DNA of 11,715 bases from Campylobacterales bacterium (GCA_027065635.1 JAMONQ010000079.1:1-11715), one strand, 5' to 3'. Counted from the stretch's first letter, positions 1-7,026 are shown. The notes: generated from the letters alone by a model not told the origin. Made by a program: numbers and translations.

Positions 1-943
1 CGTAGCGTCTGCTCCCGCGCGCAGGAACGGTCTGGGTAAACTCCTTCTCCACCATCCACGCAATATCGGCGGCCAGTTTTGTTTTTTCTCCGCATAGAAG
101 CCCGGTAGGACTTGTCTGCCGATTTTTGAAGCGTACCGACTCCTCTTTTAGATCTTCGATCTGAAAAAGTTTTCCATGGGGATAGTGGCTGAGCAGATCC
201 CCGGGCAGCAGTCTGAAAAAGTGAGCCTCCCTTTTTATTTGTCTGATCGATTCATCCCCCCACACGAATAGCTTTTTGAGCTCTTTTAGTGTGAGAGAGT
301 CGAAAAGTCTCGATATTTCGATACGTTTGCTTAGCCAGAGGTTGAACAGGTGTGACTGGTATGCGCTGATCAAAAAGTCACGCCTTTTTCTATCCCTGAT
401 CCGCAGTTTCTTGTCGATCAGCTGTTTTGCTGTTTCGTAGTTGTCTGAGTTGCGGCCGAAGCGCTGGTATCCAAAGTAGTTTGGCGATCCGTTTTCGGAT
501 ATCCATTTCAGCAAAGAGTCTATTTTTGCCGCATCTGTTTTACCGACCTTTTTCAGCCTTATGAAGAAGCGGTTGCCCTTTAGGTGGCCTGTTTTTATTT
601 TGTTGTTGTGATATGTCCTCTCCAGGATTCTGATCTGCGGATGAGAGAAGCTTTCAAGACTCTTTTCGTATTTTCTGGGCAAAGAGATATGCTGTAGTGT
701 CATCGCATCTTTGTCTTTCAGCCCGGCATATCCTATTTCCCTCGCTTTTATACCCAGATGCGAGCTCAAAACATTTACCATCTGCCACGTTGTAAGACCT
801 TTTTTTCGAATCTTCAGTATCAGATGTTCCCCATCTCCGCTAAACTCATAGAGCGGAATTTCGGTCACTACGAAGTCAGACGGTGTCTGTTTGAAGTGAA
901 AATGCACCGGAGAGTGCGAAAGCGGGTAAAGGCGGTCTGTCAT
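1..943 (-). CDS. truD: tRNA pseudouridine(13) synthase TruD, 3' end cut by the window edge
   Basis: Translating the minus strand from the ATG at 941-943 gives 314 codons with no stop before the window ends. TruD isomerises U13 of tRNA-Glu in the cytoplasm. Seen: the TruD signature GYAGLKDKDAMT, with the predicted catalytic aspartate at residue 77 (Asp80 in the E. coli enzyme); NYFGYQRFG at residues 155-163, a second family motif; and a late G-x-RR segment (GSRR) close to the left edge, as in family members. Family length is about 350-380 residues, so only a few dozen residues are missing. The start is supported by AGGAAA about 7 bases upstream and by a typical N-terminus (PLSHSPVHFHFKQTPSDFVV). 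It is divergent from the HD gene at 1065. A weak -10 candidate (TATTAA) lies at 965-970 on the minus strand. The protein looks intact as far as it is visible. Confidence 0.95.
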   Translation of the reverse strand, partial: MTDRLYPLSHSPVHFHFKQTPSDFVVTEIPLYEFSGDGEHLILKIRKKGLTTWQMVNVLSSHLGIKAREIGYAGLKDKDAMTLQHISLPRKYEKSLESFSHPQIRILERTYHNNKIKTGHLKGNRFFIRLKKVGKTDAAKIDSLLKWISENGSPNYFGYQRFGRNSDNYETAKQLIDKKLRIRDRKRRDFLISAYQSHLFNLWLSKRIEISRLFDSLTLKELKKLFVWGDESIRQIKREAHFFRLLPGDLLSHYPHGKLFQIEDLKEESVRFKNRQTSPTGLLCGEKTKLAADIAWMVEKEFTQTVPARGSRRY

Positions 944-1031
944 ATCGCTATTTCCTGTTCAAGATTAATATTGTGTCGCCGTCTTCTTTCTTCGAATCGG
1001 CTGATTTGATCGGAGCATCTTCTTAAAAGGA

Positions 1032-1037
1032 TATAAT
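1032..1037 (+). promoter_or_regulatory. -10 box for the HD-domain gene
   Basis: A perfect TATAAT lies 27 bases before the ATG at 1065. No -35 consensus is visible at the expected distance, which is common for sigma70 promoters in Campylobacterota. Transcription would start near 1044, inside the inverted repeat at 1041-1064. Confidence 0.55.
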
Positions 1038-1040
1038 AAC

Positions 1041-1064
1041 CTATCAAAACTTTGAGGTTGATAG
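1041..1064 (+). repeat. Inverted repeat around the transcription and translation start of the HD gene
   Basis: CTATCAA (1041-1047) and TTGATAG (1058-1064) form a perfect 7-base inverted repeat separated by 10 bases. The right arm abuts the ATG at 1065, and the GAGG ribosome binding site (1054-1057) sits in the loop. Two shorter symmetric pairs are nested with it: AACCT/AGGTT (1038-1042 / 1055-1059) and TCAAA/TTTGA (1044-1048 / 1051-1055). It may be a DNA operator over the transcription start or an mRNA hairpin presenting the ribosome binding site. Its function is not established by the sequence. Confidence 0.6.
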
Positions 1065-2252
1065 ATGATAGATCCGCATTTTTTACACCTTCTCTTCTCT
1101 ACTGCCAGCATAGACCGGTGGAACGACCAGATCAGACCGGTAGATTTCGTAGAGCTCGACAAGCAGTCGCACAAGATGATCACTGCATGGCTGCTGGGCC
1201 GGATCGAAGAGGAGGAGAACGGTCAGAGGATCGACTGGCGCAAACTCATAGAGTACGGTGTGAGCGAATTTATGTATAGAGCCGTTCTGACCGATCTCAA
1301 ACCGCCGGTTTTTCACCACCTGGCAAAATACAAGAAGCGTGAACTCGATCAATACGTGAAAAAGGAGATATCGTCACTTATCGACGATAGACTGCGTGTA
1401 AGATTCGAAGCGTATCTTGAATCTGACGAAAACGAAATTGAGCGCAGAGTTCTGCATGCGGCCCACTTTCTTGCCAGCAGATGGGAGTTTGGAATAATTT
1501 ACGATTTTCATCCGTCTGCGGTAGGAGTCGGGGAGATCAAGCAGAAGATCGACTCCGAAGTGGAGGATTTTTTGGATTTGACCGGAGTGAGACGTCTCGA
1601 GATGGGGATAAAGAGTAGAAACTTTCTCGAGACATGCGCGATGCTGAGGTTTCAGAAGAGATGGGCGAAGACTCCGAGGATCCCACAGACATCGGTGCTC
1701 GGTCATATGTTTTTCGTAGCCGTTACGACCTATCTTTTGAGTCTCGAGTACGGTGCCTGCGACAAAAAGCTCTACAACAACTTCTTTGCGGCCCTCTTTC
1801 ACGATATAGCGGAGTCATTGACGAGAGATATCATATCGCCGGTGAAGTATGGTGTCGAAGGGCTCGACGAGCTTCTTGGAGAGTATGAAAAAGAGGCGCT
1901 CGAGGAGAGGTTGCTGCCGATGCTTCCGCCCTATCTTAGAGATCAGATGCGCTATTTTGTAAACGACGAGTTTGCCAACAAGATAAACATCGACGGCAGG
2001 ATAGAGAAGATCGAGGATATAGAGGAGATGCTCACTCGATACAACAGCGACGGTTACAACGGCATAGACGGAGCTCTTGTGAAGGTTGCAGACCATATCG
2101 GAGCCTTTATGGAAGCGGCGGCTTCCATTCAAAACGGGGTGACTCCTCCATCTTTGCTTAAAGCCAAGGAGTCTCTTCTTCAAAAGTATCAGGGATTTGT
2201 AATCCTCGGTATCGATATAGAGAAGATCCTAAAAGGTATCGAAAAGAGTTGA
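1065..2252 (+). CDS. HD-domain protein with YfbR-like 5'-deoxynucleotidase signature, 395 aa
   Basis: This is a metal-dependent phosphohydrolase of the HD superfamily. Seen: R139-W140; then GHMFF with H214; then ALFHDIAESLTRDIISPVKY with H246, D247 and E250; then KVADH with D343. This order (RW, H, HD..E, D) and the wording HD-x2-E-x-LT-x-D-x4-PVKY match E. coli YfbR, a cytoplasmic 5'-deoxyribonucleoside-monophosphate phosphatase of about 200 residues. The protein here is twice as long: about 135 residues precede the RW motif, and about 70 lie between RW and the first histidine. dNMP hydrolysis is therefore an inference from the core, and the substrate could differ. GAGG at 1054-1057 supports the start. 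No signal peptide or membrane segment is apparent. It lies alone on the plus strand between truD and thiL, ending 4 bases before the stop of thiL on the other strand. Confidence 0.85.
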   Translation: MIDPHFLHLLFSTASIDRWNDQIRPVDFVELDKQSHKMITAWLLGRIEEEENGQRIDWRKLIEYGVSEFMYRAVLTDLKPPVFHHLAKYKKRELDQYVKKEISSLIDDRLRVRFEAYLESDENEIERRVLHAAHFLASRWEFGIIYDFHPSAVGVGEIKQKIDSEVEDFLDLTGVRRLEMGIKSRNFLETCAMLRFQKRWAKTPRIPQTSVLGHMFFVAVTTYLLSLEYGACDKKLYNNFFAALFHDIAESLTRDIISPVKYGVEGLDELLGEYEKEALEERLLPMLPPYLRDQMRYFVNDEFANKINIDGRIEKIEDIEEMLTRYNSDGYNGIDGALVKVADHIGAFMEAAASIQNGVTPPSLLKAKESLLQKYQGFVILGIDIEKILKGIEKS

Positions 2253-2256
2253 CGAT

Positions 2257-3096
2257 TTAAAAGTGGTTGGCCGAACAGGGGTTCTTGTAGGGTTTTTTCC
2301 GGGCTTTGGCGAATATGGTGATCGGTGTTCTGGTCACTCTTGCAATGTTTCTTATCCTCTTTTCGAATCTCGGGTCGAATGCGAAAAGTATCTCGAACTC
2401 CTCTCCGCTGCATCCTATTCGTTTGTCTATGGGAAAAAGAAAATCGAAACCGAGGCCGTTTATGCGGTGAAGCTTTTCAAGGTCGGCAAAAAGACCGTCT
2501 GATATATCCATGGCGCATCTGATAAATGGCGCCGCCTTGAAGAAAAAGCCATCCCTTAGTACCGGAGAAACAAAACGTGAGCTCCGTGCCGCCCCGTATC
2601 CTCTTAGAAGGCGCATAAGATCGCGCCGACTCTCTCCGAGCCTTCCGGTATAAGCCAGAATATCACCCTCTTTCATTCCGCTTCTGAGGACTGGTTTTCT
2701 GGTTTTTGCCAATATGGTAACGGAGATGTCGAGCTTGACATTCGCGATGGTGTCACCGCCGATTATCTCTATACCGTACTCTTGCGCCGCCTCCATAAAG
2801 CCTTCCGCGAGCTCTTTCATCTCTTTTTTTGTGTAGCTCTTGGGAATGGCTACCGTAAGAAGCGCATATTTGGGCTCGGCATTCATTACGATTGCATCGG
2901 ATATATTTACGAGCATCGCCTTTTTGGCGATCTGGCGCAGACTCATCCATTCGCGACGAAAGTGTACGTTTTCAAAAAATGCGTCCTGGCTGACGCTTAG
3001 AAGTTCTTTGGTGTCGGCTCCTTCTACAAGAGCGGCATCGTCCCCTATAAAAGAGCTTTTTGAAAAGCATTTAATAAAATAATCCTCTTTATTCAT
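2257..3096 (-). CDS. thiL: Thiamine-monophosphate kinase ThiL
   Basis: ThiL phosphorylates thiamine monophosphate to thiamine diphosphate with ATP, the last step of cofactor synthesis, in the cytoplasm. Seen, from the ATG at 3094-3096 (279 aa): IGDDAAL with D19-D20; SQDAFFENVHF (38-46 region), the counterpart of the family's SVDxxVExVHF; LVNISD (62-67); IIGGDT (111-116); and MDISDGL (196-202). All belong to the ATP/Mg2+-binding and dimer surfaces of the family. It is somewhat shorter than the E. coli enzyme (about 325 aa), mostly at the C-terminus. The frame is open upstream to a GTG at 3159 and an ATG at 3150, but MNKEDYFIKCF is the natural N-terminus and a TATAAT lies at 3104-3109. That makes the longer forms unlikely and suggests an essentially leaderless mRNA. 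It is divergent from the sdh operon and convergent with the HD gene. Confidence 0.92.
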   Translation of the reverse strand: MNKEDYFIKCFSKSSFIGDDAALVEGADTKELLSVSQDAFFENVHFRREWMSLRQIAKKAMLVNISDAIVMNAEPKYALLTVAIPKSYTKKEMKELAEGFMEAAQEYGIEIIGGDTIANVKLDISVTILAKTRKPVLRSGMKEGDILAYTGRLGESRRDLMRLLRGYGAARSSRFVSPVLRDGFFFKAAPFIRCAMDISDGLFADLEKLHRINGLGFDFLFPIDKRIGCSGEEFEILFAFDPRFEKRIRNIARVTRTPITIFAKARKKPYKNPCSANHF

Positions 3097-3103
3097 GGGG
3101 TAA

Positions 3104-3109
3104 ATTATA
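3104..3109 (-). promoter_or_regulatory. -10 box for thiL, placed for a leaderless transcript
   Basis: On the minus strand TATAAT occupies 3109 to 3104, only 7 bases from the thiL ATG. With usual -10 to +1 spacing, transcription would start at about 3097, at or next to the start codon. No ribosome binding site exists between them (TTACCCC only). Confidence 0.55.
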
Positions 3110-3219
3110 TCAGATGCCGAAGAGTTGTTGTATAGAGTGTGTGAAAACATTGGTAACACATAATCGGATATGGAATCTGTTTGAAAAGAAGATTAAACTA
3201 ATTTATAGACTTGGCTATG

Positions 3220-3225
3220 TATAAT
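3220..3225 (+). promoter_or_regulatory. -10 box of the sdhABE operon
   Basis: TATAAT at 3220-3225 predicts a transcription start near 3232 and a leader of about 35 bases before the sdhA ATG at 3267. A -35 element is not evident. The box excludes an earlier in-frame TTG start at 3225. Confidence 0.6.
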
Positions 3226-3266
3226 TGACCCATATTCCTATGCCACATTACAAAGGATGCGTCTCA

Positions 3267-4985
3267 ATGAGTATACAGATACATAAATACGATGTTGTGA
3301 TTGTCGGTGCCGGACTTGCCGGACTGGCAGCCGCAAGGGAGCTTCAAAGGGCGGGTAAGAGCGTTGCTGTTTTGACGAAACTTCATCCGCTCAGAAGCCA
3401 CTCCGGAGCGGCACAGGGGGGTGTCAACGCCGCACTGAGCGAAGATGACGATATAGAGCTTCACATGTTCGATACCGTCAAGGGCAGCGACTATCTGGCC
3501 GACCAGGACGCCGTGGAGCTTATGTGTTCCAAGGCGCCGGAAACGATCCGCTGGATCGCCAACAGCGGGGCCGCCTTCAGCCGGAAAGAGGATGGAACTA
3601 TCGCCCAGCGACCTTTCGGCGGTCAGTCCAAACCTCGCGCCTGTTATGCAAAAGACCGTACAGGTCTTACGCTGCTTCAGACGATCTATGAGCAGGCCGA
3701 TCGTGAAAATGTCACATTTTTCGATGAGTGGTATGTAGCCGATATCGTTTATGAAGATGGTCTCGTAAAGGGTGTGGTAGCATACAATATACGCAATATG
3801 GAGCCGGCGATTTTCAATGCGAGAGCCACGATGTTCGCCACGGGCGGATATGCGAGAGCCTTCAAGATAAGCTCGAACGCCCACGCCAATACCGGAGACG
3901 GCCTCTCTATAGTTGCCCGCCACGGTCTTCCGCTCGAGGATATGGAGTTCGTACAGTTTCACCCGACCGGTCTTGCCGGAAGCGGAATATTGATATCCGA
4001 AGCGGCACGCGGAGAGGGAGGACGACTCTACAACAGCCTCGGTGAAAGATTCATGCAGAAGTATGCACCAGAGAAGATGGAGCTCGCACCCAGAGACGTC
4101 GTCAGCCGGGCAATTACCCAGGAGATTCTCGAAGGGCGCGGCGTAGGCCCCAACAAAGATGCCGTCGCGATAGACTTGACACATCTTGGCGAAGAGCTCA
4201 TAATGGAGCGTCTGCCGGAGCTTAGGGATCTTGCGATCACATTCCTCGGTCAGGACATGATAAAAGAGCCTATTCATATAGCGGCAACCGCCCACTACTC
4301 CATGGGCGGTATCCCGTGTGATATCGACGGCCATGTCAAAAAGAGTCCCAAAGAGATAGTCCGCGGCTTTTATGCCGCCGGCGAGTGTGCCTGTGTGAGT
4401 GTTCACGGTGCCAACAGACTCGGCGCAAACTCTCTGCTTGAAGCGCTCTTTTTCGGAAGACACGTAGGTTCACACATAGTGGAAGATCTCGAAAGCGGAA
4501 AACTCGAGTGCCATGCCGTAAGCGAAAACGATGCGGATCGTATGCTCAAAGAGATCGCATTCTGCCTAAACAACAACGGGACAGAGTCGGTACCGAAGCT
4601 TCGTGCCGAACTCCAGGAGAGCATGATGGCCAACGCCGGAGTTTTCAGAACGGAAGAGACTCTGCTCAAACAGCGTGCGATATTGGCAGAGCTAAGAGAG
4701 CGCTATAAAAATATTCGAATAGACGACAAGAGTAAAATATTCAACACGGATCTTCAGGAGGCGATCGAGTTTGGACATATGCTCGACTACTCCACGTTTA
4801 TAGTGGAAGGTGCGATAGCGCGTAAAGAGAGTCGAGGCGCCCATTATAGAGACGACTATCCGAATAGAGATGACGAAAACTTCCTGAAGCATACCTTTGC
4901 GACTATGGATGAAGAGGGAAATATCGAGATCGAATATGGTGATGTGGTACTCGGAAAATTCGAGCCGCAAGAGCGAACATATTAA
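3267..4985 (+). CDS. sdhA: Succinate dehydrogenase/fumarate reductase flavoprotein subunit (E-type, cytoplasmic)
   Basis: This 572-residue flavoprotein interconverts succinate and fumarate using covalently bound FAD. Seen: the N-terminal dinucleotide fold (VVIVGAGLAGLAAA); RSHSGAAQGG with H45 as the flavin-attachment histidine; QFHPTG with H232; SEAARGEGG with R248; LAPRD with R276, the probable catalytic proton donor (Arg287 in E. coli FrdA); HYSMGG with H343; and GANRLGANS with R384. All catalytic residues are present. The start at 3267 has an AAAGGA site 9 bases upstream and follows the -10 box at 3220. Unlike MfrA of Campylobacter and Wolinella, the N-terminus has no twin-arginine signal, so the enzyme should face the cytoplasm. 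sdhB follows after 9 bases. In an autotroph using the reductive TCA cycle it could work as fumarate reductase. Direction cannot be read from sequence, and the name frdA is equally possible. Confidence 0.93.
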   Translation: MSIQIHKYDVVIVGAGLAGLAAARELQRAGKSVAVLTKLHPLRSHSGAAQGGVNAALSEDDDIELHMFDTVKGSDYLADQDAVELMCSKAPETIRWIANSGAAFSRKEDGTIAQRPFGGQSKPRACYAKDRTGLTLLQTIYEQADRENVTFFDEWYVADIVYEDGLVKGVVAYNIRNMEPAIFNARATMFATGGYARAFKISSNAHANTGDGLSIVARHGLPLEDMEFVQFHPTGLAGSGILISEAARGEGGRLYNSLGERFMQKYAPEKMELAPRDVVSRAITQEILEGRGVGPNKDAVAIDLTHLGEELIMERLPELRDLAITFLGQDMIKEPIHIAATAHYSMGGIPCDIDGHVKKSPKEIVRGFYAAGECACVSVHGANRLGANSLLEALFFGRHVGSHIVEDLESGKLECHAVSENDADRMLKEIAFCLNNNGTESVPKLRAELQESMMANAGVFRTEETLLKQRAILAELRERYKNIRIDDKSKIFNTDLQEAIEFGHMLDYSTFIVEGAIARKESRGAHYRDDYPNRDDENFLKHTFATMDEEGNIEIEYGDVVLGKFEPQERTY

Positions 4986-4994
4986 GGATTGGCT

Positions 4995-5978
4995 ATGAGC
5001 AGTGAAAGAATTACTAAAAAATTGACATTTAAAACTTTCCGCTTCAATGCGGAGACCGACTTTCTGCCCTACTTCAAAACATACGAAATGGAGGTTGGGA
5101 AAGATGAGCTTGTACTCGATATTCTTAACCGTATCAAGTGGGAGTTTGACGGAAGTTTCAGCTATCGAAGAAGTTGCCGCCACGGTATATGCGGCAGCTG
5201 CTCCATCAAAGTGAATGGAAAGCCGGTACTCTCTTGTAAGCAAAACGTATGGGAACTTGTAGAAATTTTCGAAACCGACACGCTTCTTCTCGAGCCGCAG
5301 AGCAAAAAGCGTGTGGTCAAAGATATGATTATCGACAAGAAGGATTTCTGGCAGAAGCATGCCAAGCTCAAGCCCTATCTCGAGGCCGAGATAGACGAGC
5401 ACCCTGAAGAGGAGATCAGAGTCTCACCGCACGAGGCGGAGCAGCTGCTGGAGGCCGACTACTGTATACAGTGCGGAAACTGCTACTACGCATGCCCTGT
5501 CGTAGAAGTGAACGAGGAGTATTTCGGTCCTGCACAGTTTGCAAAAGCATACCGTTTCAATGCCGATGTGCGTGACAACGCAAAGGTCGAGCGTCTTGAA
5601 AAGGTACGTGAAATGGGCCCGGGCGTCTGGGACTGCGTCAAGTGCTTCGAATGCGCCGAAGCGTGTCCGAAAGATGTCGATCCGATTGGCAAGATAACGA
5701 AGCTGCACAATCAGATTTTCGAAGAGGGTCTTGCGCAGGACAATGTCGCTACGCGGCATGCAGTCGGCTTCAAACACTCTATCGTCAAGCACGGACTCCT
5801 CGACGAGGGCGAGCTGGTACGATACTCCGAGGGGACTCTCGGTGTTATGAAACATCTTCCGGAGGCGATCGCGATGTTCAAGAAGGGCAAGATCGTCATG
5901 CCGTGGAATATGCCCAAATCCGAAAAACTCGATGAGATCAAGACTCTGGTCAAGAGCTCGTCAAAAGTCAAATTTTAA
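4995..5978 (+). CDS. sdhB: Succinate dehydrogenase/fumarate reductase iron-sulfur subunit with an extra cluster cysteine
   Basis: This 327-residue electron-transfer subunit links the flavoprotein to SdhE. Seen: an N-terminal plant-ferredoxin-type domain with C61, C66, C69 and C81 for [2Fe-2S]; CIQCGNCYYACP (C157, C160, C163, C167); and CVKCFECAEACP (C214, C217, C220, C224). In canonical SdhB/FrdB the residue equivalent to C217 is not cysteine and the third centre is [3Fe-4S]. With four cysteines a [4Fe-4S] centre is expected, as known for E-type enzymes. The protein is about 85 residues longer than classical SdhB (about 240 aa). Its C-terminal part (RHAVGFKHSIVKHGLLDEG) resembles the tail of HdrC-type proteins. 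The start is the ATG at 4995, with AGGA 6 bases upstream; an in-frame TTG at 4989 has no room for a ribosome binding site. It sits between sdhA and sdhE with gaps of 9 and 11 bases. Confidence 0.94.
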   Translation: MSSERITKKLTFKTFRFNAETDFLPYFKTYEMEVGKDELVLDILNRIKWEFDGSFSYRRSCRHGICGSCSIKVNGKPVLSCKQNVWELVEIFETDTLLLEPQSKKRVVKDMIIDKKDFWQKHAKLKPYLEAEIDEHPEEEIRVSPHEAEQLLEADYCIQCGNCYYACPVVEVNEEYFGPAQFAKAYRFNADVRDNAKVERLEKVREMGPGVWDCVKCFECAEACPKDVDPIGKITKLHNQIFEEGLAQDNVATRHAVGFKHSIVKHGLLDEGELVRYSEGTLGVMKHLPEAIAMFKKGKIVMPWNMPKSEKLDEIKTLVKSSSKVKF

Positions 5979-5989
5979 AGGGGACGAAT

Positions 5990-6943
5990 ATGGCAAAACT
6001 TAAATATGCACTCTATACAGGATGTACCGCGAGAGAGTCGACCCCTGAACTTCTGATGTCTACCATGGCCGTGGCGAAAAAACTGGGGATTGAGTTGGTG
6101 CTTCTGGATGAAGCGAGCTGCTGCGGTGCGAGCCACTTGCAGGATTTTGACGATTTTCTTTCTCTGGTTCTGAATGCGAGAAACATATGTTATGCAGAGA
6201 AGCAGGAGCTCGACATGGTTACCATCTGTAACACGTGTCAGCTCAATACGGTAATGACCAAAGAGCGCCTCGACAGCGACGAGGATCTGAAGTCGCAGGT
6301 AAACGAGAAGCTCGCCGAGGTCGGACTGGAGTACAAGGGAACGAGTTCGGTGCGACACTTTCTCTATGCCATCATAGACGACTACGGTCTCGACAAACTT
6401 GCAGAGCAGGTTGTAAAACCTCTTGACGACTTCAATATCGCGGCATTTTACGGATGCCACAACATAAGACCGAGCCATCTCCACAAAAAACACAATACGG
6501 TATCCGCCGATGTCGGAGAAGGCGGCGGCGAGGAGGCTTTTGGCGACGCTCCTCTCATGAGCAAATACAATGGCGGTGAAAACCCATACAATCCGACTTC
6601 TCTGGACAGGCTCATAGAGGCTCTGAAAGGAAAGAGTGTAGATTACGAGAGCAAGAACAAGTGTTGCGGATTCCATGCCGACTTGCAAGCTCCCCATACA
6701 GCCCACAGACTGACCGGTACCGCACTTCTCGATGCCATCGACAACGATGCCGATATGATGGTGACCCCATGCCCTCTTTGCCACTTGAACATGGATGTGA
6801 AGCAGGAGTCGGTCGCCAAAGAGATGGGAAGGGATATCAAGCTGCCTGTACTGCATCTGCCCCAGCTCATTGGACTTGCACTCGGTATCGATCCCAAAGA
6901 GCTTGGACTTCAGCACAACGTAACCGAGCCTACCTTCGTATAA
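5990..6943 (+). CDS. sdhE: E-type succinate dehydrogenase/fumarate reductase subunit with two CCG domains (HdrB-like)
   Basis: This 317-residue subunit is related to HdrB of heterodisulfide reductase and replaces the usual transmembrane cytochrome b anchor in class E complexes, where it is thought to pass electrons to quinone at the membrane surface. Seen: a first cysteine-rich motif C12, C44-C45, C80-x2-C83 (CX31CCX34CXXC) and a second C156, C225-C226, C261-x2-C264. In related proteins such motifs bind unusual iron-sulfur clusters. The second motif has 68 residues between C156 and C225, about twice the typical distance; the extra part is glycine- and histidine-rich (HLHKKHN, GEGGGEE). No transmembrane helix is apparent, so attachment would be peripheral. 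AAAGGGG before the ATG is a strong ribosome binding site. It is the last gene of the operon, with a hairpin right after the stop. Annotation pipelines often call it heterodisulfide reductase subunit B. Confidence 0.9.
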   Translation: MAKLKYALYTGCTARESTPELLMSTMAVAKKLGIELVLLDEASCCGASHLQDFDDFLSLVLNARNICYAEKQELDMVTICNTCQLNTVMTKERLDSDEDLKSQVNEKLAEVGLEYKGTSSVRHFLYAIIDDYGLDKLAEQVVKPLDDFNIAAFYGCHNIRPSHLHKKHNTVSADVGEGGGEEAFGDAPLMSKYNGGENPYNPTSLDRLIEALKGKSVDYESKNKCCGFHADLQAPHTAHRLTGTALLDAIDNDADMMVTPCPLCHLNMDVKQESVAKEMGRDIKLPVLHLPQLIGLALGIDPKELGLQHNVTEPTFV

Positions 6944-6968
6944 AGCCTGCACCCTTGGGTGCAAGCTT
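6943..6968 (+). terminator. Hairpin ending the sdhABE operon
   Basis: Directly after the sdhE stop, TGCACC (6948-6953) pairs with GGTGCA (6958-6963) around a CTTG loop. The stem extends over one mismatch to AAGC/GCTT (6943-6946 / 6965-6968). The following bases are AT-rich (CAATAAAATTT) but are not a clean run of T, so termination may be partial. Confidence 0.55.
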
Positions 6969-6970
6969 CA

Positions 6971-7009
6971 ATAAAATTTAAAGATATAAGAAAATAGGAC
7001 AAATTTTAT
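6971..7009. repeat. AT-rich inverted repeat upstream of the superoxide reductase promoter
   Basis: ATAAAATTT (6971-6979) and AAATTTTAT (7001-7009) form a perfect 9-base inverted repeat separated by 21 bases. It ends about 18 bases before the extended -10 box of the superoxide reductase gene. Position and composition suit a Fur/PerR-type operator pair, but no specific regulator can be named. It could also be background symmetry in AT-rich DNA. Confidence 0.4.
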
Positions 7010-7026
7010 CTTCTTTAATCCCCTTA

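Noticed and set aside
3225..3266. An upstream TTG start for sdhA that would add 14 residues
   Set aside because: The codon overlaps the TATAAT box of the operon promoter, and the ATG at 3267 has its own AAAGGA site.
3264..4463. A 399-codon open frame on the minus strand opposite sdhA
   Set aside because: It lies entirely antisense to a flavoprotein gene with all catalytic motifs, has no family-like motif and no ribosome binding site. It is a codon-bias shadow.
5975..6964. A 329-codon open frame on the minus strand opposite sdhE
   Set aside because: Fully antisense to the CCG-domain subunit with its two cysteine motifs. The translation shows no domain logic.
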